64,000 nt of DNA from Oligoflexia bacterium (lineage in GTDB: Bacteria; Bdellovibrionota; Bdellovibrionia; JABDDW01). The notes below the pieces were generated by a model that was not told where the DNA came from, did not search any database, and worked only from the letters and a program-made list of their open reading frames with translations. A program made the position numbers and the translations under genes. Positions 17,258 through 25,801 of this stretch are shown one piece after another. The stretch's first letter is position 1. Every line of letters starts with the position of its first letter. Location: positions 15,859 through 79,858 of the forward strand of contig JADJXN010000009.1 in NCBI GenBank assembly GCA_016715815.1. The letters run 5' to 3'.

Positions 17258-18358
17258 TTACTCCCACCTGTAGCGATTATGGTTTGCACAAAGTAGCCTT
17301 AAATTATTTATATCTGTGGATGAGCCGCCATGGCTGAAGGGTGTGACATGATCTATTTGAATAAAGTATGTGGAGTTACACTTTTGAGCTGAGTTTGTTG
17401 ATTGATATTGGCATCTTCCCTGATCTCTTTGCCATACTTGGCGCTTGATGTAAGCTGGAATGTAGCGTGAGTTTGGTATTGGATTGATTGTTAGTGGGTT
17501 AGATTGCATTGATGACCGTGTGTGGCGAGTATTCGATAACGTTTTGGCTACCGATGTGTTTTGTGAGTTTGCTGATTCTTTGCCTACTTGCTGAGCCTCT
17601 GAGTTCTTTACTTCCACCAGCGGAAGTGCATTTTGACACCGATCTTTGCTATTTGATACTTGTTCATCTTTAATTATACCCATTTCTTTATTACCCTTCT
17701 TGCAACTATCAACACTCTTAACTTTATCAACGCTCTTATCAAGCTTCTTAAGTGCAATCTCCGCTAGTTCTAAAAGCAGCTCCTCATAACTAGGGTTAGC
17801 TTTTTTATGAGAGATTAACGCTTTTACCCTCTCAAGCTTCTCTTTAAGCTCTTTTGTGATAACAAATCTTACTTCAATCTTCTCTTCTGTGATTATTCTT
17901 TCTCTATCTTGAGGGATTGTTGCTAAGGGTGATATTTTTATTAGTTCCCTTTCACACTCTCTTTTAGATTTATTTTCTAATTTTTCTAAAAGCTCTCGTT
18001 TTTGGTTAATGTTATAACTTTTCTGGTTAACTCTTTTTTCTTGGCCAATAAACATGGCGGCCTGAGCTAGAGTTGTTAAATTTAAATGACCCGATTCTAT
18101 TTTAGTTTTAACTTCAGGGATGTCTTTAATGAGTCCCATGGCAGAGATTCTACGTTGGGCGGAACTTTCAGAATAGTTAAGCTCTTTAACACAAAATTCA
18201 AATAAACTAGGGTAGCCCATCTCAAGATAGAGCTTTCGAGATTGAACTTCTGAGAGATAATCTAAAACCAAGGATAAGAGTTTTCTCTCTTCTGAAACTA
18301 GGTTTTTTAGCTCGGTTATTAAATCATTTTTACTTAGAGTTTTCAGTTTGTTGTTCAT
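17258..18358 (-). CDS. HNH endonuclease-domain protein with DUF222-like N-terminus
   Basis: The start at 18356-18358 (MNNKLKTLSKNDLITELK) is preferred to the upstream one at 18382 because AAGGAGA sits just before it; it gives 366 residues. The N-terminal 110 residues (LYLEMGYPSLFEFCVKELN, SESSAQRRISAMGL) are the region shared by 13E12/DUF222-like HNH proteins. A charged central linker follows, and the C-terminal 60 residues hold the HNH nuclease core: CQYQS...KCNST, the His in IQIDHVTPFSHGG and NNLRLLCANHNRYR. Two Cys pairs may bind structural zinc. Such proteins are often multicopy and have been linked to mobile elements, but the substrate is unknown. The 240-bp upstream gap is A-rich and shows no gene. 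Confidence 0.85.
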   Translation of the reverse strand: MNNKLKTLSKNDLITELKNLVSEERKLLSLVLDYLSEVQSRKLYLEMGYPSLFEFCVKELNYSESSAQRRISAMGLIKDIPEVKTKIESGHLNLTTLAQAAMFIGQEKRVNQKSYNINQKRELLEKLENKSKRECERELIKISPLATIPQDRERIITEEKIEVRFVITKELKEKLERVKALISHKKANPSYEELLLELAEIALKKLDKSVDKVKSVDSCKKGNKEMGIIKDEQVSNSKDRCQNALPLVEVKNSEAQQVGKESANSQNTSVAKTLSNTRHTRSSMQSNPLTINPIPNSRYIPAYIKRQVWQRDQGRCQYQSTNSAQKCNSTYFIQIDHVTPFSHGGSSTDINNLRLLCANHNRYRWE

Positions 18359-18621
18359 ATAAATCTCCTTTGTTGAAAGCACAATAACATGGGTTTTAAA
18401 ATCAAGATTTTTCGTTTACAAATCAGCTATACAAGGCAAATTTAAAAAAGATTTCAGATCAAAAGAAAATCACAAGAACATGCAATAAAGACAAAGTGCA
18501 TGCGAATAAAGCGACAAATAAAAGCAAAAAATAAAACTCACAACACAAGATCAAATCACAACAAACACCCTATCAAGTGAAAAATAATTAAAAAGTGAAG
18601 GTAAAAAAAACAATCTAAAAA

Positions 18622-19170
18622 CTAAATACTCTTCTCAAAGAGAAATTCATCACTACTTGAGCCTTTAAAAAAATCAGCATTTTTAATAAAGCCTGATTGA
18701 TTAAACTCAAGCTTTTTTAAAAGCTCAATTGAAGGGAAATTTCTGGTATCTACAAAGGCTTTTACAATTTTGCCTTTTAATTTATTTTTCAAAAACTCAG
18801 CCACACAAGCTAAACCCTCAAATGCTAATCCTTGCCTTTGAAACTCAACTCCTATTGTATAGGCAACAGAAATTTCACTTTCATCTTTAAACCCAGCTTG
18901 AAAATGGCCAATAAGTTTTCCATTTGTTTTAAGCCGTGCTATCCAATTAAGCCAAAGCTCACTTCCATCAGGTGAGCTACGTGTTTCCCATTTTTTATAA
19001 CTCTCTTTAAGTTTTTCAAGCTCAGGCGGATCTTGGGGAATAAAATCATAAAGCTTAGGTGAAGATAAAAGTTTAAACATCTCCTCTGCATGGCTCTCTA
19101 AAACTGGCTCAAGTACCAAACGCTTTGTTGTTAGAAATAAATCTTCATCTTTGGGAACAGTTAATTTCAT
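18622..19170 (-). CDS. GNAT acetyltransferase, RimJ/RimL-like
   Basis: The 182-residue single-domain GNAT begins with the RimJ/RimL pattern LTTKRLVLEPVLESHAEEMFKLL. It carries the acetyl-CoA loop region IGVEFQRQGLAFEGLACVAEFL (Q-x-x-G-x-A) and the C-terminal FVDTRNFPSIELLKKLEF. Members acetylate ribosomal protein N-termini or small amines; the target is not predictable. A second, diverged GNAT gene lies 44 nt upstream on the same strand. Confidence 0.85.
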   Translation of the reverse strand: MKLTVPKDEDLFLTTKRLVLEPVLESHAEEMFKLLSSPKLYDFIPQDPPELEKLKESYKKWETRSSPDGSELWLNWIARLKTNGKLIGHFQAGFKDESEISVAYTIGVEFQRQGLAFEGLACVAEFLKNKLKGKIVKAFVDTRNFPSIELLKKLEFNQSGFIKNADFFKGSSSDEFLFEKSI

Positions 19171-19214
19171 TTTGCCTTTATACTAGAACATCAAATAATT
19201 TATTAGAAATAATA

Positions 19215-19733
19215 TCACCCTTTATCTATCTGATAAAAATAAACATCTCTTATAATCCCATCAGGTTTAAGATAAGGTTTTGGTCCACTTTTAGTGGCTC
19301 CTAATTTTTCCATAGCTCGTTGAGACCTAATATTGCGTGGGTCTACATGGAAAATAACATGATCAACGTATTTAAAAGCATGATTGAGCATTAAATTTTT
19401 CATCTCTTTATTATATAACCCACCCCAATAAGCTCTCTCTAAAAAAGTATATCCAATGCAAACCTCACTTGTATGTTCATCTAGCTCATAATAGCTAGAA
19501 GCTCCTATGATTTTATTTTTTTTCAAATCTATAACTGAAAGCGCACCCTTTGTATTTAAAATATAGTTAAAATATTTTTTAAAATCTTCCACTTGATACC
19601 TTAAAGGGGATGGATGCAGCACCCAAATTAAAGGATCTGATGCAGCTAAAAAAAGGGCATCAAAATCATTTATTTCTAATGGTCTCAAAGTGATTAAATC
19701 CTCCTTTAGGGTTGGCTTTAAATTAAAGTCCAT
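19215..19733 (-). CDS. GNAT acetyltransferase, RimJ/RimL-like
   Basis: A second single-domain GNAT of about 172 residues (start ATG at 19731-19733, with CGGAG 10 nt before). It shows LITLRPLEINDFDALFLAASD, the loop region ERAYWGGLYNKEMKNLMLNHAF and the NIRSQRAMEKLGATKSGP tail typical of RimJ/RimL-type enzymes. The acetyl-CoA loop lacks the standard R-x-x-G-x-G/A pattern (AYWGGLYN), which is tolerated in this subgroup. It sits upstream of another GNAT in the same direction, suggesting a small operon of related enzymes. Confidence 0.82.
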   Translation of the reverse strand: MDFNLKPTLKEDLITLRPLEINDFDALFLAASDPLIWVLHPSPLRYQVEDFKKYFNYILNTKGALSVIDLKKNKIIGASSYYELDEHTSEVCIGYTFLERAYWGGLYNKEMKNLMLNHAFKYVDHVIFHVDPRNIRSQRAMEKLGATKSGPKPYLKPDGIIRDVYFYQIDKG

Positions 19734-19757
19734 AACCAAAACTCCGAAAATTTAAAT

Positions 19758-20084
19758 ATGAAACAACTTTTCTTATGCCTAATAATTTTTCTTTTAACCC
19801 TGCCAACTTTAGCAGAGTACCGCGCCTATCGTCTAGGGATTAAGTATCACCCTGAAAACCCTGATGATGAAGAAAAAGAAGTCATCACCAGTTTAGATAA
19901 TTACCAATATGAAACTTATTTTAAAATCACACCGTTTCAACAAACACGCATTATTAGTCATTGGCGATGCAAAGGCAGAACCGACTACCACACACCTTAT
20001 TGCACGGATCCTAAAGAGCTAAAATTGCAGCAAGATGAAGGTCTGGCTCCAACACAAAATGTAAGAACCCCAGCAAGTAATTAA
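19758..20084 (+). CDS. Small secreted protein of unknown function
   Basis: The 108-residue protein has a clear signal peptide (MKQLFLCLIIFLLTLPTLA) and a mature part of about 89 residues starting EYRAYRLGIKYHP. Two Cys (RCKGRTDYHTPYC) could form a disulfide. Acidic and basic residues alternate without a known motif. It starts 24 nt from the divergent GNAT start. No function can be given. Confidence 0.65.
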   Translation: MKQLFLCLIIFLLTLPTLAEYRAYRLGIKYHPENPDDEEKEVITSLDNYQYETYFKITPFQQTRIISHWRCKGRTDYHTPYCTDPKELKLQQDEGLAPTQNVRTPASN

Positions 20085-20202
20085 TTAAAATAATTAAATA
20101 AATAGCCTTTATAGAGTAAAATAAAAGTAATGCCACAACCATTCTTAATAAGAAGTTTGTTGGCAGCCGCACCATAGCCATTTCTCATGGAGGAGATTTG
20201 CA

Positions 20203-21723
20203 GTGAGTGAGATTGATACACGAACCCTTAACCGTCAAAAGCAGTTGCATGAGCGCGATAAAAAAGAGCTCAGAGAGCAGCAACAAGATGAGCTTGATTC
20301 TTTAAGAGAGCACTACCGAGATATTGTCAAAAAAGAACAAGATCACGGCCAAGCCGCCATTAGCCACATAAAAAAAACAACAACTGAAAAAGTAAAGCAA
20401 GCTGATGATGTAGCAGAGACACAATTAAAAGCAGCAGATGAGCAGTATAATTTAAAAATGCAAAGCTTACGTAAAAAGCAAAATTCTCAGGAAAATTATT
20501 TAGAGCAAGTTAAAAAACGCCATAATGATTGGACCACAAGCCAACAAGATGAGCTTAAGCGCCAAAGAGATAGGGTTACAGAAAATACTGAAAAACAAAT
20601 TTCACAAATGAGCGAAAGAAACCAAGCTCGTCTTGAAAGAGCCCACGAGAGAACTAGAAAATTAGAAGAAAAAATTAATGACGATCACGCAAGGGAAATG
20701 GACGCGTTAAGACGCGGCTATAACCACAAAAGAACGCTTCTTGAACAAAACCACAATAAGCAATATGAAGAGCTAAGAAATTACCACTCAAAACAAATGG
20801 GTGATGAAGATAAATCTTTTAAGCACGCCTATACACGTTACCAAGAAGGACATACTAAGGAGCTTGAAAACCAAAGAACAAGCCACCTCAGAGAAAAAGA
20901 AAAAGTCAGAGATGGTAATGAAAAAGATGTAGCAAATAAAAGAAAAATTGCAGAGCAAAGATTGCAACAAACAGAAAAAGAAGGCGATCAAAACATAAAC
21001 ATTGCAAAAAACAGGTATGAAAAAGCCAATAATGAGTTAAGACAAAGCCACGAAAAAAACATTAATAACCTTAATAACCAACAGCTTGCTGAAGAAGCTA
21101 GGCTTAAAACAAAACATAAAAATGAAATTGAAAAAGCAAAGAGCGATTATAAAAAACAAACTGAAGAATTAAACAAACGCTATGAAACAATGCGGGAGCA
21201 AAAAATTCAAGCACAACAAAAAGAATTAGAAACTCTTCAAACAGCACATTCAGAAAGAATTTTAGGTCAAGCAGAGGCTTTTGAAAAGCGCTTTAATGCC
21301 AATGAAGAAGAGGCAAAAAGAACTTATTCTAACCAAGCACTCAGCTTAGGGCGCGAACTGGTAAACCAAAAACAAAAATTTTTAAAAGTTTCAGATAAGT
21401 ATAATAACAAAGCTGGGGATCCTTTTTACCAAATTAGAAATAATAAAACTTCATTATCTGAAACCCCAGGAGCGTATGTATTTACGGCGCATGTGCCAGA
21501 GCATGAAAAAGATAACGTTTCAGTAAAAGTAAAGCAAGACAGAGTCATTCTTTCAGGCACCAGAAACTTTGAGGATAAAATTGAACAAGATGGAAAACTT
21601 GTTAAAACAAGTAACGTTCAATCATTTCAAGAATTCTTTGATATACCTAAAAAAATTAAAGAAGGGGAAATTATTAAAGAATATGAAAATGGTGTTTTAA
21701 AAGTAATAATCCCAAAAGTTTAA
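20203..21723 (+). CDS. Long coiled-coil protein with a C-terminal Hsp20/alpha-crystallin-like domain
   Basis: The 506-residue protein begins at GTG 20203, after a GGAGGAG ribosome site. Residues 1-400 are an almost unbroken, highly charged coiled coil rich in E, K, Q and R, without a signal peptide. Residues ~405-506 look like a compact beta domain: AYVFTAHVPEHEKDNVSVKV, DRVILSGTRNFEDK, SFQEFFDIPKKIKEGEI and YENGVLKVIIPKV. This order (strand, the KVKQDRVILSG core, the F..F.IP strand and the A/ENGVLxVxxPK signature) is that of Hsp20. A fusion of a long rod to an alpha-crystallin domain is not a standard architecture. It could be a filament-linked chaperone. No neighbour explains it. Confidence 0.75.
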   Translation: MSEIDTRTLNRQKQLHERDKKELREQQQDELDSLREHYRDIVKKEQDHGQAAISHIKKTTTEKVKQADDVAETQLKAADEQYNLKMQSLRKKQNSQENYLEQVKKRHNDWTTSQQDELKRQRDRVTENTEKQISQMSERNQARLERAHERTRKLEEKINDDHAREMDALRRGYNHKRTLLEQNHNKQYEELRNYHSKQMGDEDKSFKHAYTRYQEGHTKELENQRTSHLREKEKVRDGNEKDVANKRKIAEQRLQQTEKEGDQNINIAKNRYEKANNELRQSHEKNINNLNNQQLAEEARLKTKHKNEIEKAKSDYKKQTEELNKRYETMREQKIQAQQKELETLQTAHSERILGQAEAFEKRFNANEEEAKRTYSNQALSLGRELVNQKQKFLKVSDKYNNKAGDPFYQIRNNKTSLSETPGAYVFTAHVPEHEKDNVSVKVKQDRVILSGTRNFEDKIEQDGKLVKTSNVQSFQEFFDIPKKIKEGEIIKEYENGVLKVIIPKV

Positions 21724-21730
21724 ATAATTT

Positions 21731-22063
21731 TTACGCTTTTTTTACTAAAGCCTCAAGCTCTGTGAGCATAAACTGAAGGCGATTTTGCATTTCATTAAGG
21801 CGGGTCATGTTTTCTTTTAGTTGCTCCATTGAATCACGGGCTACAACTTTATCTTTTTGTACAAGAGCTTGATTAAAAAGTGTTGGGTAAGCTGTAGCAC
21901 CTACAGAGTGTACTTTTTTGATAATGTCGCCAATGTTATTGTAAACAAATCCAAAACCCTGTGCGCCTTTACCGTATACTGCCATGTCAAGCTCCTCTAC
22001 AATAGATTTAATCTTATCTACATGATTAGAGAGCAATCTGGATGCCATAATGTTTTTAATCAT
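21731..22063 (-). CDS. Conserved helical protein of unknown function
   Basis: The 110-residue soluble, mainly helical protein has an AGGAG ribosome site 9 nt before the ATG. It contains GKGAQGFGFVYNNIGDIIKKVHSVG in the middle, with Gly-rich loops, and ends in a coiled segment (LKENMTRLNEMQNRLQFML). No signal peptide and no known domain. It ends 7 nt from the convergent coiled-coil/Hsp20 gene. Confidence 0.6.
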   Translation of the reverse strand: MIKNIMASRLLSNHVDKIKSIVEELDMAVYGKGAQGFGFVYNNIGDIIKKVHSVGATAYPTLFNQALVQKDKVVARDSMEQLKENMTRLNEMQNRLQFMLTELEALVKKA

Positions 22064-22174
22064 ATCTTTATCTACTCCTGATAATACTTAATTGGCCTAC
22101 GATGCAAAATCTTGAATGTGTCTTAAAAATAAGCATAGTGCCGCTTTTAGAACAACGTCAATAGGTTATTTTTT

Positions 22175-22789
22175 TTAATATTCACATCGACAATTTAAAA
22201 CATCAGCGGCGAATAGATTGCGTCTTGTGGTTCCATTTTGAAGCCTTTTAGCCATTACAGAGGGCTCTTCAGCGTTATGTTTTAAACCTAAAACGTGTCC
22301 AAGCTCGTGAATTAAAACAGATTGAAGATCAACTTCATTATAACTGGGGTTCAGAGAATAAGTAAAATTCATTGCATTAACTTGAATATCTGCCTCAACA
22401 AGCTGGTTATCTGCATAATGTATTGTTGTATTAGCCTGCTCTTCTCTGCTTTCCTGCGTACTCTGATCCCAAGTTGTATACCAATAAATAACACTTAAAT
22501 TATCTCTTTGAGGCTTACTTCCGCTTCGTTCTCCAGCAATAGAGAGAATATTTTTACCAAGCTGCTTGTTCCAAGTGTTCATTGCTTCTTGTATTGCAGT
22601 TCTAAAAGATTGCGGAAAGGCCGGATCAATATACATTTTAACAGGCACCAAAGCTTTCCAGCTAATACGCTGGCCATAGCTATTTTGATTAAATCCGCAG
22701 GGTTCTTGCGCTGAGGGTGCTTGCGGAGCACAGTGGGTTTGAAAAATTAAAAACGCAATAACACCTAATTGTTTGATACTTAGTTTCAT
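22175..22789 (-). CDS. Matrixin-like (M10-type) zinc metalloprotease, lipoprotein
   Basis: The start at 22787-22789 (MKLSIKQLGVIAFLIF) gives a lipoprotein signal with lipobox QTHC and about 204 residues; an in-frame start exists at 22822. The zinc site is LIHELGHVLGLKH (HExxHxxGxxH) near the C-terminus, followed by the Met-turn PSVMAK, which is the metzincin pattern. Upstream is the propeptide-free catalytic fold (VPVKMYIDPAFPQSF, ALVP..). Anchored outside the cytoplasm, it would cleave periplasmic or surface proteins. A second, decayed metalloprotease of the same type is at 62085-62744. Confidence 0.85.
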   Translation of the reverse strand: MKLSIKQLGVIAFLIFQTHCAPQAPSAQEPCGFNQNSYGQRISWKALVPVKMYIDPAFPQSFRTAIQEAMNTWNKQLGKNILSIAGERSGSKPQRDNLSVIYWYTTWDQSTQESREEQANTTIHYADNQLVEADIQVNAMNFTYSLNPSYNEVDLQSVLIHELGHVLGLKHNAEEPSVMAKRLQNGTTRRNLFAADVLNCRCEY

Positions 22790-23069
22790 ATGTATTTGAC
22801 TTAGCAGCATAGGTGCCATCACTTATAATCCTCTAAGTAACTGAATATTTTAGTTTTTTTAAACTCAAACGGAATCTCGCCCAAATCTCAAATTGCCAAC
22901 AGAATTTTAGAGGACCTATAAAATTTAGTAACATATTGAAATTACTAATATTTTAACTGTCAAAAAGGCTGACACCTTAAAAGCCCATTCAAGGCCACAA
23001 ATATCCAGTAACCTTTTTACACTAAATATTGAAGATTGAGGTCACTTTGATCCCAGATTTTTTGTGAAA

Positions 23070-23195
23070 TTAAACATAATCAAGCTCACGCTGGCCCCCC
23101 GCTTGCTCATAGTAAAGAACATAGGCAACATCCAGCCTGAAGCTTCCACAAGCATCTCTGGATGAAAAGCCGAACATAAATTCAAACCAAAGCCG
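23070..23195 (-). pseudogene. Possible C-terminal gene remnant in a 470-bp gap
   Basis: Between the metalloprotease and the pseudouridine synthase (22823-23289) there is no complete gene. A 42-codon open stretch on the minus strand reads FEFMFGFSSRDACGSFRLD, continues VAYVLYYEQAGGQ and stops at TAA 23070. It has no start codon. The composition is protein-like, but the support is weak; it may be the end of a deleted gene. The rest of the gap shows nothing else clear. Confidence 0.25.
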
Positions 23196-23289
23196 TCAAG
23201 CACAGCCTACCTTGGAGCTGAGATCCAAAAAAGGATCAGAAAGCTCCCCTGCGAAAAGTTTTTTTAAGTGGTATTATTAATAGCGTATT

Positions 23290-23955
23290 ATGCCCAAAAT
23301 AATTAAACAAACATCCAATATTATTGCTGTTAATAAACCCGAAGGTTGGCTTACCATCCAAGGACGAGATCCGGAATCAAAAAAACCAGTTTTGCATAAA
23401 TGGCTCCAGGATAAATTAAATCAAAAAGTTTTTATTGTTCACAGGCTTGATGAGGGAACAAGCGGCATTGTTGTTTTTGCCTTAAATGCACAAACCCACC
23501 GACAGCTATCTATGGTTTTTGAAAATAAAGAAGTTAAAAAAACTTATTTAGCTATAATACAAGGGGAAATTAAAAACCAAATCATTGATGAGCCGATTTT
23601 TAAACTGCCCAGCAAAAAAAATAAATCTGTAGTTTCAAAAGAAAAAGGGAAGCCCTCTCAAACTATTATTAAAACCCTTAAAACCAACAATGATCTAAGC
23701 CTTCTTAAAATCACTCCCCTTACTGGACGAACACATCAAATAAGAGTGCATTTAAGCCATCTTGGAAAACCCATATTAGGAGATAAAACCTATGGCGGGA
23801 AGCTTGAGCTTAATGGAATTAAATTTAACTACCCCCTTTTACATGCCACAAGCTTAGAATTTTTTGATGAACATTTCTTTTGCCCACCCGATAGAGCTGA
23901 ATTTAACCTGTTATTTTCTGGCCTAGGTGATTTAACAATAAATGATTTAAAATAA
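23290..23955 (+). CDS. RluA-family pseudouridine synthase
   Basis: RluA-family enzymes convert uridine to pseudouridine in rRNA or tRNA. The catalytic motif HRLDEGTSGIVVFAL (Asp in HRLD) is at about residue 51-65, preceded by IIAVNKPEGWLTI, and the C-terminal core has LTGRTHQIRVHLSHLGKPILGD. With 221 residues and no S4 domain it belongs with the short members (RluA/TruC/RluE-like); the target uridine cannot be assigned. It is a single gene in a gene-poor stretch. Confidence 0.9.
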   Translation: MPKIIKQTSNIIAVNKPEGWLTIQGRDPESKKPVLHKWLQDKLNQKVFIVHRLDEGTSGIVVFALNAQTHRQLSMVFENKEVKKTYLAIIQGEIKNQIIDEPIFKLPSKKNKSVVSKEKGKPSQTIIKTLKTNNDLSLLKITPLTGRTHQIRVHLSHLGKPILGDKTYGGKLELNGIKFNYPLLHATSLEFFDEHFFCPPDRAEFNLLFSGLGDLTINDLK

Positions 23956-23960
23956 GAAAT

Positions 23961-24038
23961 ATGAGGCCAAAACAGGTTTTAATATTATTTATTTTAATTA
24001 TACTTTGTGTGGCTTTTACCACGTCACTTTTTTTCTAA
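23961..24038 (+). CDS. Possible 25-residue hydrophobic peptide
   Basis: An ATG 5 nt after the pseudouridine synthase stop opens a 25-codon frame, MRPKQVLILFILIILCVAF and a short end, ending TAA at 24036-24038. It would be one membrane helix with a basic start. It overlaps the convergent pstA 3' end. AT-rich DNA often yields hydrophobic frames by chance, so the call is tentative. Confidence 0.25.
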   Translation: MRPKQVLILFILIILCVAFTTSLFF

Positions 24039-24906
24039 ACCTAAGTCGCACAATAATAGCGCCCAAATTCATTATCATAGTAATGCTCATCAAAATTACT
24101 CCTGCTGCTGCTGCATTTTGATGAAACTCTGGTTGAGGACGAGAAACCCAATTAAACATTTGAATAGGTAATACCGTAAACGGGTCATGTAACCACTGAA
24201 AAGATATAAATGGAAAATGACTTGTAATTGGAGAGTTAGGCAAAAAAGCAATAAATGTTAAAGCACCAATTGTAATTAAGGGTGCCGTTTCACCAATGGC
24301 ACGAGATAAACCTATAATGACGCCTGTTGAAATACCACCTTTAGAATAAGGAATAATATGGTCTCTCACTAGTTGCCATTTTGTTGCCCCAAGGGCATAA
24401 ACTGCATGCCTAATACCTGTAGGAATGGCACGAATAGCTTCTCTTGTGGTGACAATCACAATAGGTAAAATTAAAAGCGAAAGTGTTAGCCCTGCTGTTA
24501 AAATACTTTGTCCTAAAGATAATTTATAAACAAACAAACCAAGTGCCATTAAACCAAAAACAATAGAGGGAACCCCTGCAAGATTTGAAATATTAATTTC
24601 TATTAAAGTAGTCAGCCAATTTTTAGGAGCATACTCTTCAAGATAAACCCCTGCTGCAATACCAACGGGAACGGCTACAAGAGCAGTTACAAGCATGACA
24701 CATAAAGTCCCCACCGACGCAGATAAAATTCCTGCCTGATCTGCATTGCGTGAAGGAAATGAAGTTAAAAAACTAAAATCAATCCTTGGTGCACCTGTAA
24801 CAACTAAATCAGCAATTAATGCAAATAAAGTTAAAATAGAGATAGTAAAACCCGCAATACTTAGAGTTAAAAATAAAAAATTATAAATCTTTGCTTTAAG
24901 CCACAT
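24016..24906 (-). CDS. pstA: Phosphate ABC transporter permease PstA
   Basis: PstA is one of the two membrane subunits of the high-affinity phosphate importer. The 296-residue protein has six predicted helices and the ABC-permease contact loop EAIRAIPTGIRHAVYALGATKWQLV (EAA motif, about residue 155-180), matching PstA rather than PstC by its MWLKAKIYNFLFLTLSIAG start and shorter N-terminus. It is the last gene of the pst/pho run, 3 nt after pstC, so the operon ends here. Confidence 0.95.
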   Translation of the reverse strand: MWLKAKIYNFLFLTLSIAGFTISILTLFALIADLVVTGAPRIDFSFLTSFPSRNADQAGILSASVGTLCVMLVTALVAVPVGIAAGVYLEEYAPKNWLTTLIEINISNLAGVPSIVFGLMALGLFVYKLSLGQSILTAGLTLSLLILPIVIVTTREAIRAIPTGIRHAVYALGATKWQLVRDHIIPYSKGGISTGVIIGLSRAIGETAPLITIGALTFIAFLPNSPITSHFPFISFQWLHDPFTVLPIQMFNWVSRPQPEFHQNAAAAGVILMSITMIMNLGAIIVRLRFRKKVTW

Positions 24907-24909
24907 AGC

Positions 24910-25794
24910 TTAATACACCTCTCTAAATCGGCGGCGCAAATATACCCCTAAAATATTAAACAAAAATGTAAAAATAAAAAGCACAAGACCCGCTACAAAT
25001 ATGGTTTGATACCCTATGGTCCCATGGGGTAAATCCCCCATACTTACTTGAACAATATAAGCTGTTATGGTCTGCGCTGGCTCCGTCGGGTTTAAAGTTA
25101 AATTTGGTTGCATGCCAGCGGCTATGGCGACAATCATCGTCTCCCCAACTGCACGTGAAATTGCTAGGATATAAGAAGAGGTTATACCTGAAAGGGCTGC
25201 TGGAAAAATAACTGTAAAAGCTGTTCTTAATTTTGTTGCACCTAGTGCATAAGCCCCTTCACGTAAACTATTCGGAACTGATTGCATGGCATCTTCACTT
25301 AAAGAGCTCACATAAGGAATAATCATTACACCCATCACAAGGCCAGCACTTAAAACATTAAAGCCTGGTAAATCAGGCAACAGCACTTGAAGCTTTGGAG
25401 TAATAAATAAAAGAGCAAAGTAACCAAAAACTACAGTGGGAATAGCAGTTAGAACTTCTAAAACTGGTTTAATGGCTTCTCTGAATTTTTTATTAGCATA
25501 CTCACTTAAAAAAACTGCAATGATAGTTCCAAAAGGAATAGCTACTAAAAGTGCAATTATGGTTGTTAAAAAGGTTCCAGCTATGAGAGGGGCTATTCCA
25601 TATTTTGCTTCAGAAAACATAGGAGTCCACTCAGAAGACGTAAAAAACTCTTTTAAACTCACTATCTTAAAAAACGCAATGGCTTCCACTATAAGAGTCA
25701 GTGCAATGCCGATAGTTGCAATGACAGATAAAAATGCACAGCCAAAAAGCAAAAATTCAATAAACTTTTCTTTATAAAATTGAAAGTTCCTCAT
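24910..25794 (-). CDS. pstC: Phosphate ABC transporter permease PstC
   Basis: The 294-residue partner permease of PstA has six helices, the N-terminal FFTSSEWTPMFSEAKYGIAPLIAG typical of PstC, and the EAA loop EDAMQSVPNSLREGAYALGATKLRT. It forms the phosphate channel with PstA in the inner membrane, powered by PstB. It starts 7 nt after the pstS stop. Confidence 0.95.
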   Translation of the reverse strand: MRNFQFYKEKFIEFLLFGCAFLSVIATIGIALTLIVEAIAFFKIVSLKEFFTSSEWTPMFSEAKYGIAPLIAGTFLTTIIALLVAIPFGTIIAVFLSEYANKKFREAIKPVLEVLTAIPTVVFGYFALLFITPKLQVLLPDLPGFNVLSAGLVMGVMIIPYVSSLSEDAMQSVPNSLREGAYALGATKLRTAFTVIFPAALSGITSSYILAISRAVGETMIVAIAAGMQPNLTLNPTEPAQTITAYIVQVSMGDLPHGTIGYQTIFVAGLVLFIFTFLFNILGVYLRRRFREVY

Positions 25795-25801
25795 TTTACT
25801 T

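Noticed and set aside
18383..18621. A-rich gap with repeated CACAA/AAATAAA words, considered as a CRISPR or repeat array
   Set aside because: The words are irregularly spaced and not true repeats; no cas genes are present.
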